Made by a program: the position numbers and the translations under genes
Source: CBDCNH01 sp965219015
GTDB lineage: Bacteria > Pseudomonadota > Alphaproteobacteria > Rhodobacterales > Rhodobacteraceae
Assembly (NCBI GenBank): GCA_965219015.1
Contig: CBDCNH010000011.1
Coordinates: forward strand, 992,001 to 1,056,000
DNA length: 64,000 nucleotides
Reading direction: 5' to 3'
Notes under the pieces: model-generated
What the model saw: the letters and a program-made list of their open reading frames with translations, nothing else
Databases searched by the model: none
Told to the model about the DNA's origin: nothing
In this document: in pieces, positions 1-7,084 of the stretch
Layout of the letters: the number at the start of each line of letters is the position of its first letter
Numbering within the stretch: position 1 is the first letter of the stretch

Positions 1-553
1 CGTCGGGCACGCCGTGGCAGAGCGCCAGATACCGCCGCTCGACCGTATGCGCGGCGAACTGCGCCGCGAGCCCCTGGTGCGCCCGGTCGGTCTTGGCGAC
101 GACGAGAAGCCCCGATGTGTCCTTGTCGATGCGGTGCACGATCCCTGGCCGCAGCGGCCCGCCGGGCAGCGTCCCGAAATGGTGCAGGAGCGCGTTGACG
201 AGCGTGCCGCCGCGGCTCCCCGGCGCCGGATGCACGACCATGCCGGCGGGCTTGTCGACGACCACGAGGTCCGCGTCCTCGTGGACGATAGCGAGCGGCA
301 GGGCCTCGGGGGCGGCGTGCATCGGCGCGGCCTCGGGGATCCGGAGCGCGAGGACGTCGCCCGCGCCGACCCTTGCCGCGAGATCGGTGACGGGCGCGCC
401 GTCGCGCCAGACGGCCCCTTCGGCGATCAGCCGGGCGATGCGCGAGCGCGACAGCCCCTCCGCCTCTGGCACGTCGCGCGCGAGCGCCTTATCAAGGCGG
501 GCCGGCGGGTCGGCCCCGATCCGGACATCGAGGCTGCGGGGACCGGGCTCCAT
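1..553 (-). CDS. RluA-family rRNA pseudouridine synthase (N-terminal part; cut by left window edge)
   Basis: Converts uridine to pseudouridine in ribosomal RNA in the cytoplasm, judging by family. The visible 184 residues hold an S4-like RNA-binding region (about 17-75) and the start of the catalytic domain. The family signature HRIDKDTSG begins at residue 140, with the catalytic aspartate at about 143. The C-terminal part lies beyond position 1. The ATG abuts the start codon of the divergent gene at 554, sharing the sequence CATATG, so the two genes have no intergenic promoter space. RluD is the most likely member, but RluC or RluA cannot be separated on this fragment. Confidence 0.9.
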   Translation of the reverse strand, partial: MEPGPRSLDVRIGADPPARLDKALARDVPEAEGLSRSRIARLIAEGAVWRDGAPVTDLAARVGAGDVLALRIPEAAPMHAAPEALPLAIVHEDADLVVVDKPAGMVVHPAPGSRGGTLVNALLHHFGTLPGGPLRPGIVHRIDKDTSGLLVVAKTDRAHQGLAAQFAAHTVERRYLALCHGVPD

Positions 554-859
554 ATGACGAACGCTCCCGACGATGCGGCCCCGGTGCCGGGCCTGCGGCT
601 CCTCAAGGCGCTGGTGATCGCGCTGGCCGTGACCCTGATCGGCGGGCTTCTAACGATCGTCGCGGTCATTGTCATCCGCTTCCCGCGGGCCGGGACAGTC
701 GCCGAGGCTTTACCCGACAGCATCCGCCTGCCCGAGGGTGTCGCGGCGACGGCCTTCACCGCCGGTCCGGGCTGGTACGCCGTCGTCGCCGGACGGGAGA
801 TCCTGATCTACGACGCCGAAACCGGCACCATGCGGCAGCGGATCGCGCTGCTTCCCTGA
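554..859 (+). CDS. DUF6476-like single-pass membrane protein
   Basis: A 101-residue protein with one membrane segment at about residues 18-42 and a short extracytoplasmic domain after it. I recognise the pairing with an RluA-family gene in head-to-head orientation from Rhodobacterales genomes, where the product is labelled DUF6476; the assignment rests on recall and was not searched. The start is the ATG at 554, directly adjacent to the divergent ATG at 553. A longer open frame upstream only reads antisense through the pseudouridine synthase and was not used. Function is unknown. Confidence 0.75.
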   Translation: MTNAPDDAAPVPGLRLLKALVIALAVTLIGGLLTIVAVIVIRFPRAGTVAEALPDSIRLPEGVAATAFTAGPGWYAVVAGREILIYDAETGTMRQRIALLP

Positions 860-870
860 GACGTCGTGCC

Positions 871-897
871 GGAACTTTGCACCGACTTCGCGACTTT
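871..897 (+). promoter_or_regulatory. Possible general-stress (EcfG-type) promoter, half-matching
   Basis: GGAAC at 871-875 matches the -35 element of alphaproteobacterial EcfG promoters. About 16-17 bases later there is only GACTT (892-896) rather than the expected CGTT, so the -10 half is poor. It sits upstream of a set of genes that look stress related. Weak candidate. Confidence 0.25.
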
Positions 898-930
898 CTA
901 CGCACACGCAGTCAGCGGAGGCGCGCGCGC

Positions 931-996
931 ATGTACAGCATATTCTGGTTGATCGGAGCGGTCGTCATCGTGCTCGCGATCCTGCAGGCCGTCTGA
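931..996 (+). CDS. 21-residue hydrophobic membrane peptide
   Basis: A very short frame encoding an almost entirely hydrophobic 21-residue peptide that could form one transmembrane helix and little else. It is preceded by GCGGAGG (914-920) about 10 bases before the ATG, a usable ribosome binding site. It lies 33 bases upstream of the next gene in the same direction. Tiny hydrophobic proteins of this kind are often found beside DUF883, holin-like and DUF3618 genes in alphaproteobacteria. The function is unknown. Confidence 0.6.
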   Translation: MYSIFWLIGAVVIVLAILQAV

Positions 997-1029
997 GCGC
1001 AAGCCGATCCCACAGTGAAGGACATTCCC

Positions 1030-1629
1030 ATGACGGACACCCCACGATCTGCCGACCTCAAGGCCGATGCGGCAGCGGCGGGCGACAGCGTACGCGACCG
1101 GGCGACGGAAGCGGCGGACAAGGCTCGCCACACCGCCTCCGACCTCTCGCACGATCTGAAGGCGGAGGCGCGCAGCCGCTACGAGTCGGCCAAGTCCCTG
1201 GCGTCCGACCGGACCGCCGCGGCCAAGGACAGCGCGGCCTCGCAGGTCTCGCGCCTGGCGTCGGCGCTGAAGGACGCGCGATCCGATCTCGAGCCCGGCA
1301 GCATCGGCGACCAGGTCTTCGACAGCGCGGCCGACACGCTTTCGGGGTTCGCGAGCTCGATCCAGGGCAAGAGCATCGGGACGATCATGAACGACGTCTC
1401 CGAATTCGGGCGCCGCAACCCGGCCGCCTTCCTCGGCGGCGCTGTTCTCGTGGGCTTCGCCATCGCGCGCTTCGCGAAGGCGAGCACGCCGGGCACGGAC
1501 TACGGCAGCGGCAGCTATGGCCGCAGCGTCTACGGGCGTGACAGCTACGCGCCGGAAGCCACGCGCCCGGACCCGGCTGACCGCGTGAGCGCCGTCCAGC
1601 CCGCGCCCTACACGCCCGGAGACATCTGA
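1030..1629 (+). CDS. Nutrient-deprivation / apolipoprotein-like stress protein
   Basis: A 199-residue protein. Residues 1-100 are rich in Ala, Asp, Lys and Ser and should form long amphipathic helices. A short hydrophobic segment at about 137-152 follows, and the tail is Gly/Ser/Tyr-rich. This resembles proteins annotated nutrient-deprivation-induced, or DUF883-like, that bind or span the inner membrane. ATG 1030 is chosen over GTG 1015 because AAGGA (1018-1022) is well spaced for it. It leads the three-gene run with the holin-like and DUF3618 proteins, one base before the next gene. Exact role unknown. Confidence 0.7.
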   Translation: MTDTPRSADLKADAAAAGDSVRDRATEAADKARHTASDLSHDLKAEARSRYESAKSLASDRTAAAKDSAASQVSRLASALKDARSDLEPGSIGDQVFDSAADTLSGFASSIQGKSIGTIMNDVSEFGRRNPAAFLGGAVLVGFAIARFAKASTPGTDYGSGSYGRSVYGRDSYAPEATRPDPADRVSAVQPAPYTPGDI

Positions 1630-1630
1630 G

Positions 1631-2020
1631 ATGGCGGACCCTGTCGAACGGTCCGCGCCGGCGCTGATCGGAGATCTCGTCGGCAACGTGACCGAGCTCT
1701 TCCGCAAGGAAATGCAGCTCTTGCGCGCCGAGCTCCGCGAGAAATCCACTCAGGCGGTGACCGCGATCGGCCTCATCGTCGCGGCGATCGTCATCGCGCT
1801 GACGGCCCTCAACGTCCTCGCCGCAGCGCTGGTGGCCGCGATCACCGCGGCCGGGCTCGACGGCGGCTGGGCCGCGCTCATCGTGGGCGCGGTGTTCGCG
1901 ATCGTCGCGTTCGCGCTCGCGGCGAAGGGCATCAGCGACCTCAAGGCGAGCAACCTCGTTCCCGAACGCACGGCCGACGCCGTGACGAACGACGCGCGGA
2001 TGGCGAAGGAGAAGATGTGA
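1631..2020 (+). CDS. Phage-holin-family (Holin superfamily III) membrane protein
   Basis: A 129-residue protein with an amphipathic N-terminal helix (about 10-40) and two membrane segments (about 45-70 and 78-97), the usual shape of the DUF1469/holin 3_6 family. Chromosomal copies in alphaproteobacteria are not phage lysis genes; they accompany envelope stress proteins, as here. Its TGA overlaps the next ATG by one base (TGATG), which suggests translational coupling to the DUF3618 gene. Function unproven. Confidence 0.8.
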   Translation: MADPVERSAPALIGDLVGNVTELFRKEMQLLRAELREKSTQAVTAIGLIVAAIVIALTALNVLAAALVAAITAAGLDGGWAALIVGAVFAIVAFALAAKGISDLKASNLVPERTADAVTNDARMAKEKM

Positions 2021-3165
2021 TGGCCGACAATTCCACCGATCCCGGCAACAAGAGCGCGGCCGAGCTCGAGCGCGACGTGAACCGCGAGCGGGCGCAGGTG
2101 TCGAGCACCATCGACGCGCTGCAGGAGAAGCTCTCCGTCAACAGCATGGTCGAGGAGGTCGTCGGTGCGGTCACGCAGCACGGCGGCGACTTCGGCCGCA
2201 CCCTCGGGCGGACCGCGCGCGATCATCCCTTGCCCCTCATCCTGACCGGCGTCGGTCTCGCCTGGCTGATGGCGAGTGCCGGAACGCCGCCACGCAGCTC
2301 TCGCCCCGCTCTGTCCGACGGGCGCGACGACATCTATGGAGACCGCTACATGGCCAGCCCCAAACCCTTTCCCCCGACGACGACGACGGACCCCTACGCC
2401 GGTGAGGCCGCCGATCCCTACGGCGCTTCGGCCAACGTGAGCCGGACCGCAGGCGCTTCGTCCTATGCGCCGTCCAGCTACGGCAGCGGCTCGAGTGACG
2501 AGGGCCCCGGCCTCGGCGAGCGGCTCTCCGACGCGGCTTCGGCCGTGGGCGAGCGCGTTTCGCACGCCGCCGACAGCGTGCGGGACCGGGCCCGCAGCCT
2601 CACGGGTCGCGCGGAGGAGCGCTGGGACCGAGCCTCGTCCCGGATGGACGACCGGTATCGCAGCGGGAGCAGCCGGGCGCGTTCGGCGTACGACGCCGGC
2701 AGCGACCGGCTCCACGACCTTCGGGACACGGGTCGCGCTTATGCCGATTCCGCACGGTCGCGGCTGTCGGACCTTCTTGACGAGCATCCGCTGGCCGTCG
2801 GCGCCGTGGCGATCGCGATCGGTGCGGCCATCGGCGGTGCGCTGCCGCGGACCCGGCGCGAGGACGAACTCGTCGGCGCGCGCTCGGATGCACTGGCGCA
2901 CGATCTGGAAGACCGCGTCAGCGAAGAGGCCGGAAAGCTGCAGGCGGTCGCCGGCGCCGTCATCGACGAGGGGCGCCAGATGTCGCGTGAGGCGATGAGC
3001 GAGGCGGAAGGCCACATGCCCAGCATCGACGACGCAGCGTCCGCGATCAAGACGCGCGCCCGCGACGCCGCCGATCGGCTCTCCGAAGCGGCAGAGGACG
3101 AGGCCGGGCGGCAGAACCTCGGAGCGAGCGCCGAGAAACCCGTCGACGTGCCGAAGGGCGCCTGA
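2020..3165 (+). CDS. DUF3618 domain-containing membrane-associated protein
   Basis: 381 residues. The N-terminal DUF3618-like region (about 10-60) carries the typical ELERDVNRERA pattern and is followed by a hydrophobic patch at about 70-85. A long Ser/Arg/Asp/Tyr-rich low-complexity section (about 95-240) follows, then a second hydrophobic patch (about 255-275) and a charged helical tail. It ends the operon that begins at 931 and is followed by a strong terminator. Family members probably act at the inner membrane in stress or size homeostasis, but no biochemical function is known. Confidence 0.8.
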   Translation: MADNSTDPGNKSAAELERDVNRERAQVSSTIDALQEKLSVNSMVEEVVGAVTQHGGDFGRTLGRTARDHPLPLILTGVGLAWLMASAGTPPRSSRPALSDGRDDIYGDRYMASPKPFPPTTTTDPYAGEAADPYGASANVSRTAGASSYAPSSYGSGSSDEGPGLGERLSDAASAVGERVSHAADSVRDRARSLTGRAEERWDRASSRMDDRYRSGSSRARSAYDAGSDRLHDLRDTGRAYADSARSRLSDLLDEHPLAVGAVAIAIGAAIGGALPRTRREDELVGARSDALAHDLEDRVSEEAGKLQAVAGAVIDEGRQMSREAMSEAEGHMPSIDDAASAIKTRARDAADRLSEAAEDEAGRQNLGASAEKPVDVPKGA

Positions 3166-3190
3166 CCCGCGGGTAGTCATACGCATCGGG

Positions 3191-3215
3191 AAGGGGGCCA
3201 CGCGCCCCCTTTTTC
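3191..3215 (+). terminator. Rho-independent terminator of the stress operon
   Basis: GGGGGC (3193-3198) pairs with GCCCCC (3204-3209), extended by AA/TT, with a five-base loop and a run of T at 3210-3214. It lies 25 bases after the DUF3618 stop codon. Confidence 0.85.
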
Positions 3216-3271
3216 ATGGGCGGGCCTTTTCAGGGGCCGGCCTCCGTCCAGGGCGCGCCGGTGCGCGCCGC

Positions 3272-3300
3272 GATTGACAGACCTCCGATTGATCTAGAAG
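3272..3300 (+). promoter_or_regulatory. Candidate promoter and direct repeat upstream of the HupE/UreJ operon
   Basis: A perfect TTGACA (3274-3279) is followed after 15 bases by TAGAAG (3295-3300); the spacer is shorter than ideal. The heptamer CGATTGA occurs twice, at 3272-3278 and 3287-3293, 15 bases apart, and could be an operator half-site pair. Confidence 0.4.
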
Positions 3301-3394
3301 TTCCGCGCCGTCGCACCCGGCGCCGCGAAACTCGGCGATGCCGCGCGTCGTATCGCGTCTGACGGAGCGCCCGTCGGCCCGCCGGGAGAGAGAA

Positions 3395-3985
3395 ATGCCG
3401 CATCGCCCCGTCCCGATCTTCGGCGCCGCTCTCCTCGCCGTGCTGACCGCCTCGCCCGCGCTGGCGCATACCGGCCAGGACACCAGCGGCTTCGAGGCGG
3501 GTCTCCTCCACCCGCTGACCGGGCTCAATCATGTCGTGGCGATGGTCGCGGTCGGCCTCTGGGGCGGCATCCTCGGTGCGCCGGCGATCTGGCTCCTGCC
3601 GGTCGTGTTCCCTCTCGTCATGGCGGTCGCCGGCGCGTTCGGAGCGGCGGGGATGCCGCTGCCGGGCGTCGATATCGGCATTGCGCTCTCGGGCATCGTC
3701 CTCGGGCTGATGGTGCTCTTCACCGTCCGCCCGCCGCTCTGGGTCGCGGCCTTTCTCGTGGGATTCTTCGCGATCTTCCACGGCTATGCCCACGGCGCCG
3801 AACTGCCGGCCTCCGCCAATCCGATGGTCTATGCGGTGGGCTTCGTGCTCGCGACGGGTTTGCTCCACCTGTGCGGGATCGCCGTGGGGCAGATCGGCCA
3901 ATGGCCGGTCGGGCGCCTGATCGTGCGCGCCGGCGGAGCCGCCGTCGCGCTCATCGCCGGGGCGTTCCTGACCGGCATCGCATGA
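3395..3985 (+). CDS. HupE/UreJ family membrane protein (copy 1)
   Basis: 196 residues with a cleavable signal peptide ending near ALA at about 23-25 and about six membrane segments. The signature LLHPLTGLNHVVAMVAVG after the signal carries the conserved histidines thought to bind nickel or a similar metal in HupE/UreJ proteins. These are proposed metal permeases or chaperones near hydrogenase or urease genes, but neither enzyme is in this window. The ATG at 3395 follows a GGGAGAGAGA ribosome site. It overlaps the next gene by four bases and heads a four-gene operon. Confidence 0.85.
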   Translation: MPHRPVPIFGAALLAVLTASPALAHTGQDTSGFEAGLLHPLTGLNHVVAMVAVGLWGGILGAPAIWLLPVVFPLVMAVAGAFGAAGMPLPGVDIGIALSGIVLGLMVLFTVRPPLWVAAFLVGFFAIFHGYAHGAELPASANPMVYAVGFVLATGLLHLCGIAVGQIGQWPVGRLIVRAGGAAVALIAGAFLTGIA

Positions 3986-4584
3986 TCCCCCTCGCCGTCG
4001 CGCTGGCGCTTCTCGCGACCTGCGCGGACGCGCACGGTACGCTCCCGAATGGCGGCGGGTTCTATGCAGGGCTCGCGCATCCGTTCCTCGCGTGGGAGCA
4101 TCTCCTGCTGGCGCTCGGGCTCGGCCTCCTCCTCGGGCGGGCCGGGCGGCCGCGCGCGCGGCTGGCGCTCGTTTGCCTCGCGGGGGCGCTTGGGCTCGGC
4201 CTCGGGCTCGAGACCTTCGGCATCGCGCTGCCGCTCTCGACCATCGGCATCCTTGGCCTGGCGGTGCTGGGCGGCGTCCTCGTCGCCTCGGCGCTGCCGC
4301 TGCCGGTCGCGGTGCTGGCGGTGGCCGGAGGCTCGGCCGGCCTCCTCATCGGCAGCGACACCGGGGTGCCGCCGCCGCAGGGTCCGCTGTCGGTCGGCAC
4401 GTTCATGCCCTATGCCGGCGTCTTCGTCGGCATCTTCCTCATCGTCCTCGATGCGATGGTGCTCGCCTCCATCGCCAGGCGGCCGCCGTGGACCATCGCG
4501 GTCCGCATCGCGGGCTCGTGGATCGCCGCGGCGGCGCTGATGGTGCTGGCGCTGCAGGTCCGCCGCACGGTGGGCATCTCGTGA
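3982..4584 (+). CDS. HupE/UreJ family membrane protein (copy 2)
   Basis: 200 residues, about six membrane helices and a short signal-like N terminus. The HupE-type motif is present in altered form, with the histidines kept (LAHPFLAWEHLLLALGLGLL). It starts inside the stop codon of copy 1 (ATGA) and ends in a GTGA overlap with the TPR gene, so the four proteins are likely translated together. It diverges clearly from copy 1 in sequence, which suggests two subunits of one complex rather than a recent duplication. Confidence 0.8.
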   Translation: MIPLAVALALLATCADAHGTLPNGGGFYAGLAHPFLAWEHLLLALGLGLLLGRAGRPRARLALVCLAGALGLGLGLETFGIALPLSTIGILGLAVLGGVLVASALPLPVAVLAVAGGSAGLLIGSDTGVPPPQGPLSVGTFMPYAGVFVGIFLIVLDAMVLASIARRPPWTIAVRIAGSWIAAAALMVLALQVRRTVGIS

Positions 4585-5783
4585 AGCGCGCCATCGCGGG
4601 CGCTCTCGCGGTCGCGATCCTCGCGCTCGTCATCGTGGCGGGGCTCGGGGCCACGGCGGACGGCGGCGAAGGCCTGCGCGGCCCGCTCACGGACGCGACC
4701 GTCGTGGCGACCCTCCGCACCGGCGCGCGATCCTACCCCGAAGCGCTCCGGTCGAAGCTCCGCGCCGCCCGCGAGCACCCGGACGACCGCGCCATCGTCC
4801 AGGACGCCGCGCGCAGCCTGATCGACGATGGCCGGGCGGTGGGGGACAGCCGCGTGGTCGGTGCGGCACTCGGGCTGCTGCGGCCGTTCCTCGACGATGC
4901 GCCCGATCCCGCGACGCTTCTCCTCGCCGCCACCGCCCGGCAGTACCAGCACGACTTCAACGGCGCGCTCGGGCTTCTCGACCGGGCCATCGCCGCGGCG
5001 CCGCAGGATCCCGGCGCGCGTCTCACCCGGGCGACGATCCTGACCGTGCAGGGGCACCTCGGCGCGGCGCGGACCGACTGCCAGCAGCTCTTCGGCCTCG
5101 GGCGCCCGGACCTCGGCTTCATCTGTCAGGCGGTGACGCTGACGCTGACCGCCGATGCGCCGGCGGTCTACAAGCGGCTCGAGGTCATCGCGGGCCAGCG
5201 GGGGATGCTGGATCCGGCGCTGGCGAGCTACGCCGAAGGCCTGATGGGCGAGATCGCGGCGCTGCAGGGCTGGACCGATCTCGCCAAGGCGCATCTTGCG
5301 CGCGAGATCGCCGCCGACCCGCTGGCCTCGCGGGCGGAGATGATGCTTGCCGACATCCACCTCGCCGCCGGCGACAACGAGGCGGCGCTGGATGCGCTCG
5401 CCGGCGCGCCAGAGGTCGACGGCGTGCTGGTGCGGCGTGCCATCGCCGCGGGCCGGCTGGGACGGCGCGACGTGCTGGCACCGCTGCAAGCGGACCTCGA
5501 GCGCCGGTTCCGGCAGAACATCGCGCTCGGCCTCGCCGCCCATACCCGCGAGGAGGCACGCTACTTTCTCGAGGTCGCGCGCGATCCGGCGCTGGCGCTC
5601 GCCCGCGCGAAGCTGAACTGGGCGCTTCAGCACGAGATCGAGGACGCGCAGCTCCTCGTCGACACCGCGGTCGCCGCGGGCGCGCCGGCGGCGGCGACAC
5701 CGGTGCTCGCGTGGATGGCGCGAGAGGGGGTCGACGTGCCGACGCTGCGGATCCCGGCCGCCGTCCGCGACGCGCAGGGGTGA
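4581..5783 (+). CDS. TPR-repeat protein anchored by an N-terminal membrane segment
   Basis: 400 residues starting with GTG. The N-terminal hydrophobic segment (about 4-24) looks like an uncleaved anchor or signal peptide. The remainder is alpha-helical with repeated TPR-like units, for example around residues 110-170 and 225-290. It sits between two HupE-type genes and overlaps both by four bases, so it is probably a periplasmic scaffold that works with them. No catalytic motif was seen. Confidence 0.75.
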   Translation: MKRAIAGALAVAILALVIVAGLGATADGGEGLRGPLTDATVVATLRTGARSYPEALRSKLRAAREHPDDRAIVQDAARSLIDDGRAVGDSRVVGAALGLLRPFLDDAPDPATLLLAATARQYQHDFNGALGLLDRAIAAAPQDPGARLTRATILTVQGHLGAARTDCQQLFGLGRPDLGFICQAVTLTLTADAPAVYKRLEVIAGQRGMLDPALASYAEGLMGEIAALQGWTDLAKAHLAREIAADPLASRAEMMLADIHLAAGDNEAALDALAGAPEVDGVLVRRAIAAGRLGRRDVLAPLQADLERRFRQNIALGLAAHTREEARYFLEVARDPALALARAKLNWALQHEIEDAQLLVDTAVAAGAPAAATPVLAWMAREGVDVPTLRIPAAVRDAQG

Positions 5784-6859
5784 GCCGGCTCCTCCTCCTG
5801 CTGGCGCTGCTCTTCGCCGCGGCGCCCGCATCCGCGCACGAGACGACGCGGTCGTACCTCACGCTCGCGCGCCGCGGGGCGGAGGTCGACACGAGGCTCC
5901 GCGTTGCATTCCGCGATATCGAGGTCGCGGTCTGGATGGACGAGGATCTCGACGGACAGATCACCTGGGGCGAGGCGCAACGACGGCTGGGCGCGGTCGA
6001 CGCCTACGTCGAGGGGCGTCTCCGGCTCGATGCGGGCGGGCCCTGCCCGCTCCGCCGCACCGGCGCCAGCCCGTCGGTCCGCAGCGACGTGGCCTATCTC
6101 GACCTCGACCTGCAGGCCACGTGCCCGAGCGCCGACGCCCCTCTCGCGGTCGACACCGGGCTCTTCTTCGAGATCGATCCCGACCACCGCGAACTCCTGC
6201 AAGCCGCCGTCGGAACCCGCAACAGCACCCAGATGCTGAGCCGTGCCGAACCTCGCACCGTCATCAGCGGCGACAGCAGCGGCGCCTTCACGTCGTTCGT
6301 CGCCTACCTGCGCGCCGGCGCCGAGCATCTGCTTGGCGGCGCGGACCACCTCATCTTCCTGATCGTGCTGATGCTTCCCGCAGTGTCGGCGCAGCGGGGA
6401 CCGCGCCGCGCGGCGGCGGCCGTGCTGACCGCCGTGACCGGCTTCACCCTCGCCCATGCGCTGACCCTCACCGCGGCGACGACCGACGTCCTCCGCCCGC
6501 CGACCGACCTGATCAACCTCCTCATCGCGCTCTCGATCGTCGTGACCGCGGCGGACAACATGGTCCCCTTCATCCCCGCCCCGCGCGCCGGGGTGGCCGC
6601 GTTCTTCGGCATCATCCACGGCTTCGGCTTCGCCACCGCCCTCGGCGCGCTCGATCTCGGGGGGCGTGACCTCGCCCTGGCGCTCTTCGGCTTCAACTTC
6701 GGCATCGAGGCGGCGCAGATCGGCATCGTCGCGGTCGCGATGCCCGCGCTCTACATGATCGCGGGATCAGGCATCCTGCTCTACGTCGGCAGCATCGGTG
6801 CGGTGCTCGTCGGCCTCGGGTGGACCTGGCAGCGCCTCGCGCCGCTGGGTCTGGGCTAG
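5780..6859 (+). CDS. HupE/UreJ_2-type membrane protein with EF-hand-like periplasmic domain (copy 3)
   Basis: 359 residues from a GTG start overlapping the TPR stop. A signal peptide (about 1-20, ending ASA) is followed by an extracytoplasmic domain of about 150 residues. This domain contains DEDLDGQITWGE, which reads as an EF-hand calcium loop. The C-terminal half has the HupE/UreJ_2 motif GAEHLLGGADHLIFL and about six membrane helices. It closes the operon. The metal it handles is not known; the EF-hand reading is from sequence only. Confidence 0.8.
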   Translation: MSRLLLLLALLFAAAPASAHETTRSYLTLARRGAEVDTRLRVAFRDIEVAVWMDEDLDGQITWGEAQRRLGAVDAYVEGRLRLDAGGPCPLRRTGASPSVRSDVAYLDLDLQATCPSADAPLAVDTGLFFEIDPDHRELLQAAVGTRNSTQMLSRAEPRTVISGDSSGAFTSFVAYLRAGAEHLLGGADHLIFLIVLMLPAVSAQRGPRRAAAAVLTAVTGFTLAHALTLTAATTDVLRPPTDLINLLIALSIVVTAADNMVPFIPAPRAGVAAFFGIIHGFGFATALGALDLGGRDLALALFGFNFGIEAAQIGIVAVAMPALYMIAGSGILLYVGSIGAVLVGLGWTWQRLAPLGLG

Positions 6860-6896
6860 GCACGATAGAAACCTGATCTCCAAGTTACCGTCCCGG

Positions 6897-6947
6897 TTGC
6901 ATTCCAAGAATGTTTCGGATAACTTCGCCGATAACGAAACCGTTAAC
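6897..6947 (+). promoter_or_regulatory. Three 12-bp phased repeats upstream of the DUF4331 gene, overlapping a weak promoter
   Basis: CGGATAAC (6916), CCGATAAC (6928) and CCGTTAAC (6940) recur every 12 bases, and a further GATAAC is at 6981-6986. TTGCAT at 6897-6902 with TAACTT at 6920-6925 (17-base spacer) is a weak promoter whose -10 overlaps the first repeat. The repeats look like a regulator binding array in the 225-base leader between 6859 and 7085. Confidence 0.4.
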
Positions 6948-7084
6948 CCTTCGCGCTCGTAGACGTGTAACGGGATTCTCGATAACCATGCTTCCCGGTG
7001 CCCTGCAAAGGGCGCCGCGAGTGTGCCCGGGGATACGGGTCAGGAATGGGAAGCGGTCGCTCGTCGCCGCGCTTGGAGGGATTG

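Noticed and set aside
1631..2020. Prophage lysis gene suggested by the holin family name
   Set aside because: No other phage genes are nearby; chromosomal holin-family proteins accompany DUF3618 genes.
3395..6859. Urease or hydrogenase accessory operon
   Set aside because: No urease or hydrogenase structural gene is in the window, so the HupE/UreJ name is treated as a family label only.
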